A DNA stretch of 64,000 nucleotides from Strix aluco (GCF_031877795.1 NC_133971.1:730501-794500); one strand, 5' to 3'; numbered from the stretch's first letter, positions 37,301 to 51,030 are shown. Translations and numbers: made by a program. The notes: generated by a model from the sequence alone, not told the origin.

Positions 37301-40300
37301 CTTCTCCCGTGCTCCCGTGGGCTGGGAGGACAGACACGGATAGCGGAGCTGTTCCTTCCCAGCTGCTGGGCCAGGACATCCTTGTCCCACCGTCATTCAG
37401 CAGTGCAGACCCCTGGATTTATTACTTTGTTGTGGGAGTGGGTGAGCAGGAGGAGTGGGGAGCGCCGCCGTGGTTAGCAAGGAGCTGGCGATCGCTGCGC
37501 TCTGCGTTACAGCCGCTCTGCCGAGGCGCCGAGCACGCTGCGCGGCGTCAGCTGATGCTTTCGCAGTCCAGGCGAAGATGACATTAATAAATGATGAAGA
37601 AGCAGATTTCAGGTGTGTCCTGGCGGGGAGAATCTGCAAGACGGACAGCTTGGGGGATGGGATTTGGCAAATCAGTTCAATTTGCTCTGCCTCTTTATCC
37701 ATTAATGATGGCTAAAAAATTATAGTTCTTTTGTAAAATGCCTTGTAATATCCATTACCAGTAATAGATATTACTGTAAAATGCTCTGTGAGAAGCATGG
37801 TGGATTGTTATCCATGATCCCCTTTTTACCTAGGACATTTGCGATAATTTTGCGTTCCAAATAACGCTGCCTATTTTAAAGGACATTTAAAAGCTTCTTT
37901 TTCTCATTCTCTATAAAACTGTCCTTTTAAAATGCTTCCTTCCTTACAACAGGGTGTTAGAGTGCTGTGTGTATCAAGGATATTATTGACATATTAGGCG
38001 GGATATTTTTAGCATAGTGGAAAAAATAAAATCTTGAGAAAGGTCAGTTCTTTCACTGTGCTAATTAAATTGCCGTGGAAGGAGATTATATCACGATGGT
38101 GACCAGCAAGCTCGCCAGAGCATCACTCGGCAGCCTGCAGCAGGTCGCCTTTGTGAGAGGGCCAGTGCGAGCGCGTCTGGCTGGCAGAGATGGACAAACA
38201 CTGACTGGTCGCCCGTGAGTCATTCAGCAGAAGATGCCTTTCTTTGATGTTTTTGTTTCACAAAGCAGGGCAAGCAGACGGATCTCTTAAAAAGAGATCA
38301 TTTTCATCCTCTTTCTATTACATTTCCTGTTAACTAAGCGCAGCTTTGTATGCGTGCTCTGCAGCAGCAGCAGAGCATGACGATAAAACGGGCACGTGCA
38401 GGGCGATGCCTGTTCGCCGCAGCCGCCGCGTGCTGCTAGGACAACTTGTGAAAAAAAAAACCAACCCCAGGGTGCTCTGAATAAACGACGAGATGGTAAT
38501 TTCCCCCTCTGGTGTGAGCGTCACACAGCCCATGTGCTGTTCACAGGAGCTGACCGAATCCGCGCAGCAAAACCAGCGGCTCTGCAGCCCCCGGCGATGG
38601 GGTTCGGTCACCCGCGGCCTGACCGACCCCGACCCATGGTCGTGCCAGGCTCTGCGTTCGCCTCTGCCATCCTCTGCGCTCCCGCCACGTGTGCTGCCTC
38701 TTGCCAAAGCTGACTGCAGCTCCGTCCGACCACTTCCCACCCCTGCGCCCACCAGCGACTACTCCAGCGTTCATCCCGTAGCCCCGTGGCTCTCGTCATG
38801 GTTTCTGGCCATGGACGGAGCACAGACTCATTTTTCGTGATCTCCCACAGAGCCCTGCAGTAGTTTAGCAAAGACCTTTGTGGCTAAAGAGTTTTGGTTG
38901 GTGAGCAGTTAACTGCACGAGGGCTGTTCACCCGCCCAGCCAGGCGACTGACCCTTTCCAGCAAGTGTGATCCCATCTTCACACTTCCACAAGCAGCCTG
39001 GGATGTGTCTGTTCAGCGGGGCATCCATCCTCCGGGGTGGAACTGTCACCGTCTTTCAAGACACAGATTTTAATAAATATCTGCGCAAAGCATTTTAACT
39101 CTAAACTGAATTACTGCTTTAAATACAGCAATTAAGAAGATGAAGCTGGGGGAGGGTAGCCCGCATATCACGTTAAGTGTCAGACGCATCACGAGAGTTC
39201 CCGGGGTGGGTGTGACGAATCCGTGAGCAAACGGGTCTGTAGGAAAAGGTCGACAGAGCCAAACCCAGGTGCTACAGTCGTGGACCCAGCAAGCGGAGGT
39301 TGTGGCTGGAGATCCCAAAGGGACGGACCGGGACTTCATTTGGAAAGATTAGATTTAGGATCGTAAATTACTTATTAAATCCTTGAACACATTATATTTA
39401 AATTCAAATTGATTGCCCCAATCTGCTGTTGGTTTTCAGAGCTGCTGACAGTGTGTCTTCACCCTCCTGGATGTGGACGTGTAGGAGGCTCCTGAAGGAA
39501 ACTGTGGGTGAGCTTTTGCCCCACAAACCGGGGAGCGTCGCTCCTGGTGACACGCCAGTGGCCTCTGTCCCCTCTAGACATCCTCTTGCAGAGTTTCTGG
39601 GTTGGATGCGCAGAAGAATCGCAGCCCAGCATTTCTGAGAACGTTTCACAGCAGCGATAATTACATGGTGAATATGCAAACTAACAAGCTGCATCTACTC
39701 AGTATTAAGGATTAATGATCTGAGCTTTCGTCTTTGCTTCCCTGCAGGGCAGCAAATTTCACCAAAAATCATGCTTCAATAAACGCAAAAAGTGTGAGAG
39801 GCAGCCTGTGCAGGGTGTACGTATAGAAATAAGGTTCTTATTCTTCTTCCCTGTTAGCTGAGGCCGGGCTGAATGCTGTGAAGCGTCACTGGCTTGAGGC
39901 AAAGCAAAGATGCATCACCCGCCACACGGACCCCGCGCTGCCCTCCCCAGGGGCGTTTATCCCCATCTCCACGCCACCTTCACCAGCTCTCTCCCACTGT
40001 CCTTCGCATCTTTTTCGTACGGGTGAGATGATGCTTCCTAGACGCTGTGGACCACAAAGGACTCATAACCCAGCACTTTCTTTTTGAATCCTCTCCGTTG
40101 TGCCAGTTTTTACGGCAAAGACATGGTGTGTCACGCACCCTTGGTCCTGAGCGGCTGCCTCTGCCTGGACCTTCCCTCTGAACCAGAACGCACCGGGATG
40201 CCCTGGCTGCTTGGTCTTCTCATCTCGTGGGCATCCAACTCCCACCTGCCTGCCGGTGGTGGGCTCCTCTCGAGCTGCCTGGTGCCGGTGGGATGGGTGG

Positions 40301-42173
40301 CAGAAGGTGACACACTCAGACAGCAGACACAGGCCCCTGCCATGATTCAACCCAACCTGGTTTATCTTCATGTACAGGTTTTGAGCCTTCTCCAAAGCTA
40401 CACGTGGGTGCGATGGTACAGGAGGGAAAATGTGGTTTATCAGAGCATGTGGAACATGAAGGCAGAGCTGCCATCGCTGTGGAGTTTCTGATAAACCTCC
40501 CTCCCGCATCGCCCCTCTGGTAGGCGATGTGTGTGTAGAGGCTGGTTCAAGTCACCATCACCATGAGCCAGAGCAGATTCAGTCCCTCATCCAGTTTGAT
40601 TTTTCAGTTTAAAGAGGCTTGGCACTTTGAAGCAAACCTCAATCTCTGTTGGGGTCCTTGTGTTGGACACGTACTAGGGACAACAAATCTTCACACACTC
40701 CTGCAACCCCACGAGCTTGAAAAACACTTTCAAGCAGAGTATGAGCTCAAACCATAAACGCAGCAGAACTTTTCAGGTTGAGTTTTGCTCGCTATATTTT
40801 GTGAAAGCTACTGGAAGACGTCACTCTTCCTGACCTTCCTTCAGTAGCCACTGCATGGAGTATTTTATTTGCGTGACCATGGACCTGAAGCGCACCGACA
40901 AGGTGTTTGTGCAGGATCCAACTGGCCCAGCTTACCCGTACCAGCTCTGTGGGAAAGGGTACACGCACTCAGACCTCTCTGGCGGATCCAAGTTAATCAG
41001 CTGGAGCCTGTTTGAGCAGAAAAAAGGGTGGGAGAAAGGTCAAAGTGGTATTTCTGGATGCAGAGATAGCTGCCTGGGCCGTATAGGCAGGACCCACCAG
41101 AGCTGCCTCGGACTCCAGATTTTGGAGTCTCATCGAGCATCTAAAGGAGAATTGATCCCTCCTCTCTTAGAGCACAAACCGTCTTGTCAGGCTCACTCCG
41201 CAGCTAGGATATCTGTATTCTGGAAATACGCCGAAGGTTTCTTATTATGTCGTTTCTGTGGCTGTTTGTGTGAGTAAATCTTGTAGTCAGGCGATGCGTG
41301 AATAGTTTGGCACATATAATTTACTCAATGTATTCAGATGCGGCGTCCTGAATACTAAGCACCGTGCTCTCATCAATGAAAAGGGCTGATTTTAAATGTT
41401 TTTTTTCTTTTTCTTGGCAGTTGGGGTTATATGTAAATCTTGCACTTGCGTGTATGTTTCAAATAAATTGCTCAGTTTTTTGTTTTTTTTTTCTTAAAGA
41501 AATAATCTAGCCAGACTTACAATGAGACAACTGACCTGGCAAGTCAGACTCCAAGGGGAAGAGAAAAGGCAGCTCTGGGCTGAAATAGATGTGTAATCTC
41601 TTGCTGAAATTCTTGAAGAAGTGTGGTCTGTCCCACCAGCCCTTGGAGCCAGAACATTTGAGCTTTTTTCAGCTCCTTTCTCTCACTCACATCCAATTCT
41701 ATTAACCATTATCCGTGGCATTGCCATGAACATAAGAGTGCCCAGGGCTCCTTTCGTTTGCACCACTGCAAATCAGAAGCAAATCACCGAATGAATGGAG
41801 AGTTAGAAAAGAGTACAAGAACCAAGTTAAAGCACTTTTTATGACAGCCTTGATCTTTATGTTAGCTTACTCCCTCCCTGATTTCCTTCTGGGATCATTC
41901 CCCTTGGATTTATGCCATGACACCGCGTGGCCTTGGATGCAGCCTAGTGCCCCTGCTCGGGGAAGCCTCTTGCCGTGGGTACCAGCAGCTCTGCAGGACG
42001 AAGCCCGGGGACAAACCCTTCACCCTGCAGATATCTGAGGCATGAATTCGGAAAGGTTCCGCTCCTGTGGTGACACAAGTCTGGTGGCACTTTTGCTCCC
42101 CATCCCTCGGGAACAGCTAGAAACATGTTTGCATCCATGCAGAGAAATGGAGGGTGTTTAGTATGCAGAAAGC

Positions 42174-42178
<5 letters not shown>
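34316..42178. other. Intergenic with small CpG-rich patches
   Basis: No gene recognised. CpG-rich patches occur at about 37440-37570 and 38390-38790 within otherwise CpG-poor DNA. Short A or T runs occur at about 35460, 36650 and 38450. Open frames (140-148 codons at 38330-38752 minus, 40063-40509 minus, 40855-41277 plus) have no recognisable domains. Confidence 0.5.

Positions 42179-42208
<30 letters not shown>
42179..42208. repeat. Poly(T)30 tract
   Basis: Thirty consecutive T on the + strand followed by AATTAG. It could be the A-tail of an old minus-strand retroposon or a simple mononucleotide repeat. No body of a retrocopy is recognisable to its left on the minus strand or to its right. 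Confidence 0.95.
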
Positions 42209-42212
<4 letters not shown>

Positions 42213-45200
42213 AGAGAGCCGGAGAGCGCTGTAGCACGGAGCAGCTATTATGCCACAGCCTGTCAGCTGTAGCGCTGGCAGGCGGGTGTCTGCGGGTTGT
42301 GTCTTGGGTTTGCTGATAGGAACCTTGCACAAAAAATATCTCCCACCTTCACCAGACCCTCTGAACCAGCCTGCTGGCTCGGGAGATGGGGAACACGGCT
42401 CAAGCCATGATTGCCAGCCTCCAGCTCCTGCCAGGGAGCAAGGAGGATGGAAATCAAGCCCTGGGGCTGATTTCTGTTTGGGAAGACAATGAGACATTTG
42501 AAACAAGATAGCTGCAATTAGGATGAGAGGCACTACAGAGATCAAGAGAAATGCTTCTTCATAAGAATAAGTTGGTGCTTCTCTGAAGGGGAGCGTGTGG
42601 GGGGTAGGAAAGGTAGCCTGTTTGAAATGGACTGGCTGCATCAATTAGACAGAAAACTCAATATGCAGACAGAAATCTTCTACCCCTTCGAGCTCACAAC
42701 TGATTTCAGCAGAATCGGGGCTTACTGCAAAAATAATATTATTAATCTAGCAACTTGCTTAGCAATAAACAACCGTTATTTTCCTCTTACCCTCCTGCTG
42801 GGAATGTAATTTTTAACGACTTTTATAATTTTCAAAGATTCACGGAGGAGCATGGGGCCGCTGCAACGCTCGAGAAGGACGAGGCAATATTTCTGAATCC
42901 AGCAGTGGAAGTTAATGGTCTGTCAGGCAGCTGCTCTCCCAGGCCAGCGGTCCCCAACGGGGCAGCTCATGGGGTGTGGAGATGCTGGCGGTGACCCCTC
43001 ATCATGCGGATGGTTGCCATCCCTGGCTTGCTTCCTTCACCAGCACCTTTCCTCTTCCTCTCTAAGAGCACTCAACAGCTTGGGAACAACAAGGGCTCAG
43101 AGGTGCTGGTCACCCAGTGCTCACCCCTAGGAACAGGGGAGCACAAGTGTCACCTCTTTAGTCATGGCAGATGACAGCTGAGGTCAGGACTATTGCCAAA
43201 ATTTCTGGCAAATAAACTCTTGCCAAAACCAGGCATCCCCCACTAGCACAAAGCTCTTATTGGAAATCTCACTTCACCTTCCTTGTTTCCTTCAGCGATA
43301 ATTTTAGTCGTTCATATTTAACACAGCCTGCAGGTTGCTGATATCTATAATTTTCTGATGCCACTTCAGTCGTAACACAGCTTGGATGTGACCTGTTCAT
43401 CCACAGGAAGCTGGATATGAAATTTCAAGCATTTGAAGAATACTGCTTCAGCATATGCTGAATGCAGAGCAGCTGACATTTCCCTAAAAGTTACTTACAA
43501 GCAGCACTAATTATCTTATTTTTGTGAAATTTTATGAGTGGCGTCAATGCTTAAAAAAAATCAAGACAATCTGGAGAGGAAGGTTTTGCTGGAAATGTCG
43601 AGCAGAGCTCAGAGCTGTAGATGTTAAGGTCACAGGAAACGGGAGCACAGAAGCTGAATTCCTTCTGACAGCCTTCCTGGTGCAGCAGTGCTGAGTATCA
43701 TAGAAAAGCAGAGGTTTCCATCTCTAAAAATAAATTCCAACAAGAGCATCATGAGAGCATCTTGGTAGCACAGTGCAGCAGCAGCTGTGGCACTCTCCTT
43801 GATCTCCCCAAAGCTCCAGCTAGAAGGATCCAGACCACTGCCTTTCATATATTGTTTAAATTGAAACCCTTGAAACAAGCAGCCAACAAGTGTTTTGACA
43901 TGAAAAAACTTGCTTCAGGGCTTCTGCTTTTTCACATGCAACATTTTTTTCACTTCCTTCCTACTTGTGCCTTGTTCTCCAGCCCTTATTAATACAGCAG
44001 TGTTGGGTCCTCTCAGAGACAAGGAGCCAGAGAGCAGAGTTTTTATTCTCTTCTATTTCAGATCAAATGGAAGAGAAAAAGAAGACATGACAGCATCGCC
44101 TGGACAGAGCACAATGGATCCTTTAAAATAGAAGCCAGGATCAAACATTTTATGTTGGAGGAGTGCAGCAGACAGAAAGTGGGCTCACAATTGCAGGGCT
44201 GCCTCAGGCAGAGACCCCCTAACCCGGTGCTCTCCTGTCCCCTGCCGTGTGTGGGGACCAACCCCATGGTAGACCCCGGGAGGGGGCATCGGGGGGGTCA
44301 CCACAGGAAGCTGAGGGGCCACAGGCTCCTGAAAACCTGCTGGCACCCTTCTGCTGTGTCCCCAGGGGGTGGGGAAGGGGGTTTCTGTCCTCTCCTTGGG
44401 GCACAAACCCACCTGCGTGGGCAGTGCCGGGGGCCACCCAAGAGAAAAAGGGGCAGGATTGCTGTCAAAGTGACACAGCCATGGATTTTCCCATTTTTGG
44501 ATGACTGCTTGCTTTTGTTTAAGAAACATACGCTCTGGGAGGAGTAAATCAAACCCAGTGTCACATTTTCCCCAAAATGATGCCGACGTGATCATAGGCA
44601 GAGATGAGACTCAACATGTCTCCAATATCTTATCTCCTGCCCTCAACAAGGCTTAAAGAAGATTTTTATGGGATCATAGAAATTAAGACGCAGATGTACA
44701 TAAATAATAATCAAAACTGGGCTTATGTTCAGCAGATGAATCCCCATATTCATATCCTACGTATGTCACCAGCCAGGTCATGTCTGTTGTTCCCATGTAC
44801 GTCTGGCCGCTGCGGGAAGAGGGTGTTTTAGTGATTGGGGTGATCGTGGTCTCTCGAGTGTGAGCTGGCTCAGAGCTCTGCCCTGCTCTCCCTTGGCAAG
44901 GACCTGTAGCAGCAAGTTATATTAAGAGCCGTACAACATGTTTTCATCCCCCTCCCCTGCCACTTTGCCTGCATAAACAGCGGGGGGAACTTACAAATGC
45001 TCCTTGCCCGTGTATATATAAAGTCTGGCCTTCCCTTCAGACACAAAGTTTAATCTGAGTCATGGCGCCTACACCACGGCAGCGAGGTTTGCAGGGTCCC
45101 TGTCCATTATTCACCTCAGCTGCAAGTAAAGCTCAGGGTAAATGTGAAGGTGTCGGTGCAATTTATGCTAAAGATGCAGTGTAATAAGAAAACAATCGGG

Positions 45201-45577
45201 TTATATACAAGCTCTCTGTATATCATAACAAATTTTGTGTCTTTCTGCAAATTAAATAATCTCTTAACACTTTCAGTAAGTACTAGTGTTTTTTTCCACC
45301 CAAAGCAGGATTTATCGCTGCTGTTTTGTGGACATATGTTCACTTTGGTTTGGTATCAGCAAAGTGCACTGTAGAGAATGGGATTTAAAAGCCCTGAACA
45401 GTGGTGATTGTTGTTTATCAGTAAATATCTTTTCCACCTTCTCCTCCCTTTGGAGCGCAAAGATAACTCCAACATGAAAAATTAAGAGCATTCTAAGTAA
45501 GCTATTTCAGTGCTTGGAAAGTGACTTCAGTGGACATGAGGAATGAAAAGCACTATGGATTCTTTATGTTAACCCAC
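42209..45577. other. Intergenic, contains a TATA-like motif
   Basis: No gene recognised. TATATATAAAG at 45013-45023 sits about 40 bp before an ATG at 45062 that opens a 41-codon frame. This looks promoter-like but has no other support. Overlapping frames at 44.15-44.6 kb on both strands show no domain. Confidence 0.45.
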
Positions 45578-45730
45578 TGTCTGGATAGAGCACTGGCCTG
45601 GCACTTGGGATGCCTCAATTTCATCTGCCTCGCTGCATGGTCCCTCGTAAGTCACTGCATCTCCTTTTCCTCCAGTTTTCCTCTGCGTAAAAAAAGAAAT
45701 AACAATTCTGTTCCTCTTTGTAAAGCGTAA
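45578..45730 (+). mobile_element. MIR-type SINE relic
   Basis: Starts with GTCTGGATAGAGCACTGGCC, which is the start of the tRNA-related head and following core in amniote MIR elements. It continues through a degraded core (AAGTCACTGCATCTCC, corresponding to the AAGTCACTT...CTC phrase), then TCCAGTTTTCCTCTGCGTAAAA (corresponding to CTCAGTTTCCCCATCTGTAAAA), and ends with CCTCTTTGTAAAGCG. Order, spacing and both ends agree with MIR. The element is ancient and non-coding. Confidence 0.7.
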
Positions 45731-48700
45731 GCTGATGAATCATGCCGTATCAGTGATAGATCTGTTAATTTACCACTCTCCCAAAGGAAATTATGTGAGA
45801 GCATCAGGGTACATACTAAAAAAAAAAATTGGGATTTCTTCTCATGATTTTCTTTGGGTCTGTAAAATCAGGACACATGTCATTATTTCCTTCAGCTGAA
45901 GCAGATCTGCAATTTTTGTCTTTCTTTCCAAATTAAGAGCTGACAAACTGGTGTTAGAAATGGTGGTGGAACCTCAGATCTGAATAATTTGGGGCTTTTT
46001 GATTTTTCTTTTAACTCACACACCGGTGTGAGACTTCTCCATGGCAGCTTTGGGTTTTACTGTCCCTTTCACTGCTCACACAAGGCAGAAGGAGAGGTAG
46101 AAATGGAGGTTGACAACCGCTCCTGCCCCTGCCTTTCTGACAACCGTCGCCTGCCCCCGATCTGCAGCCGATGAGGCTCCCAGACAGACGGACGCTGACG
46201 GGGCCCGGTACCAGCCCCCGCAACCGCAGTGTGGGCGTGCGAGCGCATAAATGAGATCCTAAGATGCCTGTCTGGAAACATTTATTACTGTGGGAACAGG
46301 ATGGATTTTCACTGAAGGAAGCAACCTGATGAAATATCAAGATTTTGATTCAAAAGCTCTTTAAATTTCATCAGTAAAAGGAGGGAAGGGATGGGAGGGG
46401 AAGGGAAGGCGAGGCAGGAGAAGGGAAGAAGCAGCGCACAGACCGAGGAGTGCCCCAAAATCCGTCCTGGGAACTGGGCGCCTGGAGCGCAGCAGAGCCG
46501 GGGAGTTGCAGCAGAGACCATCCCTGACCTGCTAAAGCAGCAGCGTGGAGAATCCCAGGGAGCTCGTTAGAAAAATATCAGGTGGCTGACACCCTGCTCG
46601 ACTGCTTGAATGTCTCTGACGCTTTACCCTGCTGCTGCTGGAGAAATCCAGTGCTGCTGCCTTCCCGCTTTTTTTTTTTCCACTTTTTTTTTTAATCTCA
46701 GAGAAAGGTGTCAGCCCAGAAACCCCTGCTCAGGGAAATGGTTTCAGAGCTGTCTCCTCTCTCTCGTCTGCCTTTTCTTTTGAAATTTTCTCCAAGAACT
46801 GTTTACTCTGAGAAGCGCAATAATAAAATGAATGACACGGTCACTTTGAATTCAGCAGCATCTTTTAACCACCCCCTCTCGTCTCTGAAGTCAGCTGGGT
46901 AGGTGATACATGCACTGCGATAGTGCAAACAAACATCTGCTCCAGTGGGTGTGCGCTTACTCACTCCAACATGCTCTTGAATCTAACTAGGAATTTCCAG
47001 GCATATATTGCTCACGCTCTTTCCAAAATAACTTTTATAAGTATAAAGTGTATGAATTAATCATCCTTTTAATCCAGCAAAAGCTGTGCTATATCTGCTC
47101 AATCACGAGATATTTATTTCTGTCCTGGGTATTCAGGACGGAATATTTTTGTATTTTTTTCACAAGTGCCAAGAGGAATTTCCAGCTTAAAGAAGTGAAG
47201 CAGTTGATTTTTGCACAGATTGGCAGTCAGCACCACAGAGAAGATTTAGCAGAATGCTTGTCCTAGGGAGAGGGTAGACTGGGGCTGTGTCTGTTTGGTT
47301 GGGTTAGTCCAGAGCTTCACACAACGTTGAGGCGCACAAACACGACAGCACAAGTCTCCTGCAGCTCAGGGTTTGGACAGACACGTCAGACAGTCAGGAC
47401 CATTAGTCCATCTTGTCTCCTCCCTGGTGAGGCCGAGAGCGAGCAATACAGCCACGCAGACACCAGCCAGGCGCTGGCACGTCGTTGACCATTCTGGTCA
47501 TGCAGTTGGCCATGCAGTTGGCCGTGCCGGTATGAATTTTGGCAGGTCATTTAAGACAGGTCTAAGCGCAGAGCTCAGTGCAGAGACCCATGGGTAAGGA
47601 TGACCCAGGCAGGTGCACGTGGCACAGCCAGAGCCATCAGAATGTCCCTGTCTGTAGCCACGAGCAGTTGGCACACTCCTCCTCAAGAGGGTTTCTGAGC
47701 ACTGGATAAATGTGTCCATTTGGTTCCTGTTCCCCAGTCATGCCCGAGCAGCCGCCAAATTGTCAGCGGGGAGTCAGCTTTGGCACTAGAGGAGACACCG
47801 CTAAAGCTGCTGGGGGGTTGGCAAATACACCTCTGCCAGGCCCATGGCAAGGACAAAGGATGAGCCGCCGGGAAAGACCCCCACTCCTCTGCACGACCCT
47901 TCCCAGGCACGTGTGAGGCACCGTGAGCCCTCACGGACTCTTGCAGCTTTGAGGGAGGAGATTGATCATTCACTGAGTGCTTCCTGCTAAATAAAACTAA
48001 ATTAAATGCAAGTAAAAGGAGATTTTATTCTTTTTTCTTTATACAGAGAGTAAGCTTTTAAATGGTTCCTGCAACAGTGAACATAAGGAATTTTTTACAA
48101 TGAAGCATTTCAGCAACAATTTCTGTTGCTGTGATTTGACTGGAAGAGAAAGCGCCGTGCAAATACTGGCAGATTAGTGGAAGGAGTCTACATAAAATTC
48201 AGCCTGTTTCAGTCCTTCTTCAGAGGTGGTCATTTAATAGTGGAGACTGCCTTAGCAGTTTCATCAAAATGGTACCTTTTAGTCAAATAGCACAACTTTT
48301 TATGCGATGCATTCCAGAATATGCTGAAATACAAAACACTGGTCGAAAAGTCATGTCAGATTTTTATGACAGTTTAAAGAGAAGAGGCTACAAGAAAGTG
48401 AAATGTCTACAGCAATTCAAAAAAGAGCTGGTAATGGCTTGCCTTCTATATTGATTTTGCTTTCTGCTTAGCAACAGGATTTCATGCTGGTTATATAAAA
48501 ATACAGAGGAACCTGAAAATATTCTCTTGTTGTTGCAAAAAACACCCAACAAAATTATTTAGGATAACCTAGTCTAGAAACGTTGTTGGTATTAATCTTA
48601 GATGGAATTGTTATTAACTTGTAAGATTCAAAGAATAAAATACAAAGCCAAAGTGTTTGATCTGTGGGGAGCCAGCTGGAAGCACTTGCTCGTATCTGAA

Positions 48701-49924
48701 AAAGTCTTTGTCTTTAATTTGGTTAAATAAATCTTTATGTGCAGTCCTGTTCAAACATATCAGAGACAACAGAAGACAGAAGACAAAGAAGATGGGTTGG
48801 TGGAAAGCAGCTTAGAAAATCAAGCTGTCCGTAATGGCATATTTCAGAGAAGAGGGTTTATTAAACGTTATCTAAAATTTCAAGATAAAACAAGTATTTC
48901 TATTTATGTAGTTCCAAGCAACTTCCCAGCAATGTTATGGTAGCATAGGTTATTCTGATTATAAATAACACCCAACCTGACGGCTGTGGCAGGGCTACTG
49001 AAACATTTATTCGAGAGGATTGGCCTGAAGTTTCAAATGCGTTTGCTTTGATTTTGCTAACCTTTTATGTCTCCTTTCTAATGATACTCGATTGAGTGTA
49101 TTCTCCAGAAAGCACGGTTTTGCCTGTGGCTAGACACCGTCATCCTGGAAGATACTTAATGTTTTCAGCTGTCACTGGAATTAAGTTTAGCTTGTTGGGA
49201 GCTAAATTTTCTTTGCTCACGCGATCAGCCTCATTTGCTCCGCGTGGTCCTCTCTCCTGTCTCCCCCAGTCCACGGCACCGTGCTCTGCCTGGTTTGTCT
49301 TTTCTTAGAGGAGAGGCTGTCAGATTGCTCTTCCCTGGACGCAGTCACGGTAGTTAGGGGAAGCGCAACATGCCTTTTGTAGGCAGGAGCAGGAAATTTC
49401 TGTGATTGTTTTGGCGTGAGAAAGGCGATTTAGGGAAGATTGCTTTGAAGACATACACCCTTCTCCGTCTTGTGTGGCTTTCCCCAAATACAGGATGAGA
49501 ATACATCATCCAGTCACACTTGAAGTTGCTATTTTTATAAATTATAAAGGAAATAGTTCTTCAGATAACTGGCAGTCACCTTATGGTATATAATATTAAA
49601 TTCACAGAGCTGGGCTCAGGTTACAACCTCAGTTCGGTAACCCTGAGGTGTGTGCCTGGCGGTAGTTTTCCTGCCTGTTTAAGGAAAGCAGCATCTCCCT
49701 CGGTGCCCCACCAGCCCGGCTCATTGCTCCCTGGATGACTACTGGTTCTGTCTTGCTTGTGGGGATCAGCTCTCTGTTGCGCCAGCAGGCAATGCTGAGA
49801 GAGTAGAGGCGGGGAAGGGGTCTTGTATCTCTTCTTGGCTCCCCTGTCCCCTTTAATGTTAAAAAGTCCTAAATCTCAGCATGTACAATACCTCTGTGAT
49901 TATTTATATACCTTAACGGCATAT
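45731..49924. other. Intergenic, no gene recognised
   Basis: Single-copy sequence. A short G/A-rich patch lies at 46375-46430 and a T-rich patch at 46668-46695. A small duplicated CATGCAGTTGGCC motif occurs near 47500-47523. Two short frames at 48269-48454 and 48737-48943 (+) are Lys/Gln-rich but match nothing known. Confidence 0.5.
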
Positions 49925-50512
49925 TGCAGTGGGCTGACCCCGGCTGGCAGCCAAGCATCCACCCTGCCTTTCACTCGCTCCCCTTTCCTGGGAAGTGGGC
50001 AGAAAAGAGTCAAAGGAAGGTGAAAAGACTCATGGGTTGAGATAATGGCGTTCATTACAAGGAAACCAAAAGCTGCACATGTAAGCAAAGCAAAATAAAG
50101 ATTTCACTCACTAGGTCCCATAGGCAGGCAGATGTCCACCTGCTTCCTGGGAAGTGGAGCCTCAGCTCGGTTATTGGTTACTTGCAAAGACAAATGCCAT
50201 AATCACTAATGTCCCCCCTTCCTCCTCCTTTCCCTGAGCTTGTGTTGCTGAGCGTGATGTCATATGGCATGGGACATCCCGCTGGTCAGCTGTCATACCT
50301 CCACGTCCCCCCACAACCTCCATCCCACGCCCAGCCTCCTTGCTTTGGGGCAGGGTGGAAGAGAGAGAGGTAAAGCCTCAACGCTGCGTGAGCACGGAGC
50401 AGCGACAGCCAAAACACCAGCGAGTCACCAGCGCTGGCTGAGGCCCAGGCGTGAAGTTCAGCACCGTACCAGAAGGTGACCTCCGCCCCAGCCAGACCCA
50501 GTACTGGCACCA
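49925..50512 (+). mobile_element. Avian endogenous-retrovirus-type solo LTR (family 1)
   Basis: Begins TGCAGTGGGCTGACCCCGGC, a variant of the common avian LTR start TG(T)TGTGGGTTAACCCCGGC. Further on it has ACTCATGGGTTGAGATAA, then GAGCGTGATGTCATATGGCA and GGTCAGCTGTC, and it ends near CCCCAGCCAGACCCAGTACTG. This order matches a widespread bird ERV LTR that I recognise from memory, so the family name is left open. No gag, pol or env sequence adjoins it, so it is a solo LTR. LTRs carry their own promoter and polyadenylation signals, but activity here is unknown. Confidence 0.7.
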
Positions 50513-50520
50513 AAAAGGAC

Positions 50521-51030
50521 TGTGGTGAGTTGACCTCAGCTGAGTGCCAGCTGCCAACCCAGCTGCTCTCTCACCCCCCTTCCTCAATGGGTCAATATAA
50601 AGACATTTTGGTCATTTTGGGTCAATATAAAGACAGGGATATCACTTACCATTTGCCATCACAGGCAAAATGGACATGACTTGGTGAAAATTAATTTGTC
50701 ATTGCCAACTAGAAATGGAGAATGGTTAGACACAAGGAGGAAAGCTAAAAGCACCTCCCGCCTTCATCCTGGGCTCAACCCCTTCATTCCTGACTCTTCT
50801 GCCTCCTCCCAGCCCAGCAGTGTGGGGGGATGAGGAACAGGGATTGTGGTCAGTTCATAACATGTCCTCTGACACTCCTTTCTCCTCACACTTTTCTCCT
50901 GCTCCAGCGTGGGTCTCTTCCCTGGGCTGCAGCACTTCAGGATAAACCTGTGCCAGCACGGGTCCTCTCCACAGGCCACAGATCCTGAGTGAGAACCAGC
51001 TCCCACATGGGCACCTCTCCCTACACCAAA
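50521..51030 (+). mobile_element. Avian ERV-type LTR (family 2), forward copy
   Basis: Starts TGTGGTGAGTTGACCTCAGC immediately after the previous LTR. It continues with a duplicated GGGTCAATATAAAGACA (about 50587 and 50620) and ATCACTTACC...GGCAAAATGGACATGACTTGG. It then has CTCCTGCTCCAGCGTGGGTC and further GTGCCAGCACGGGTCC-like phrases typical of this LTR's internal repeats. The right end is indistinct. No viral coding sequence is seen. Confidence 0.65.

Noticed and set aside
50458-50470. TTCAGCACC, left half of an RE1/REST site
   Set aside because: The right half (GGACAGCGCC-like) is absent and the motif lies inside an LTR.
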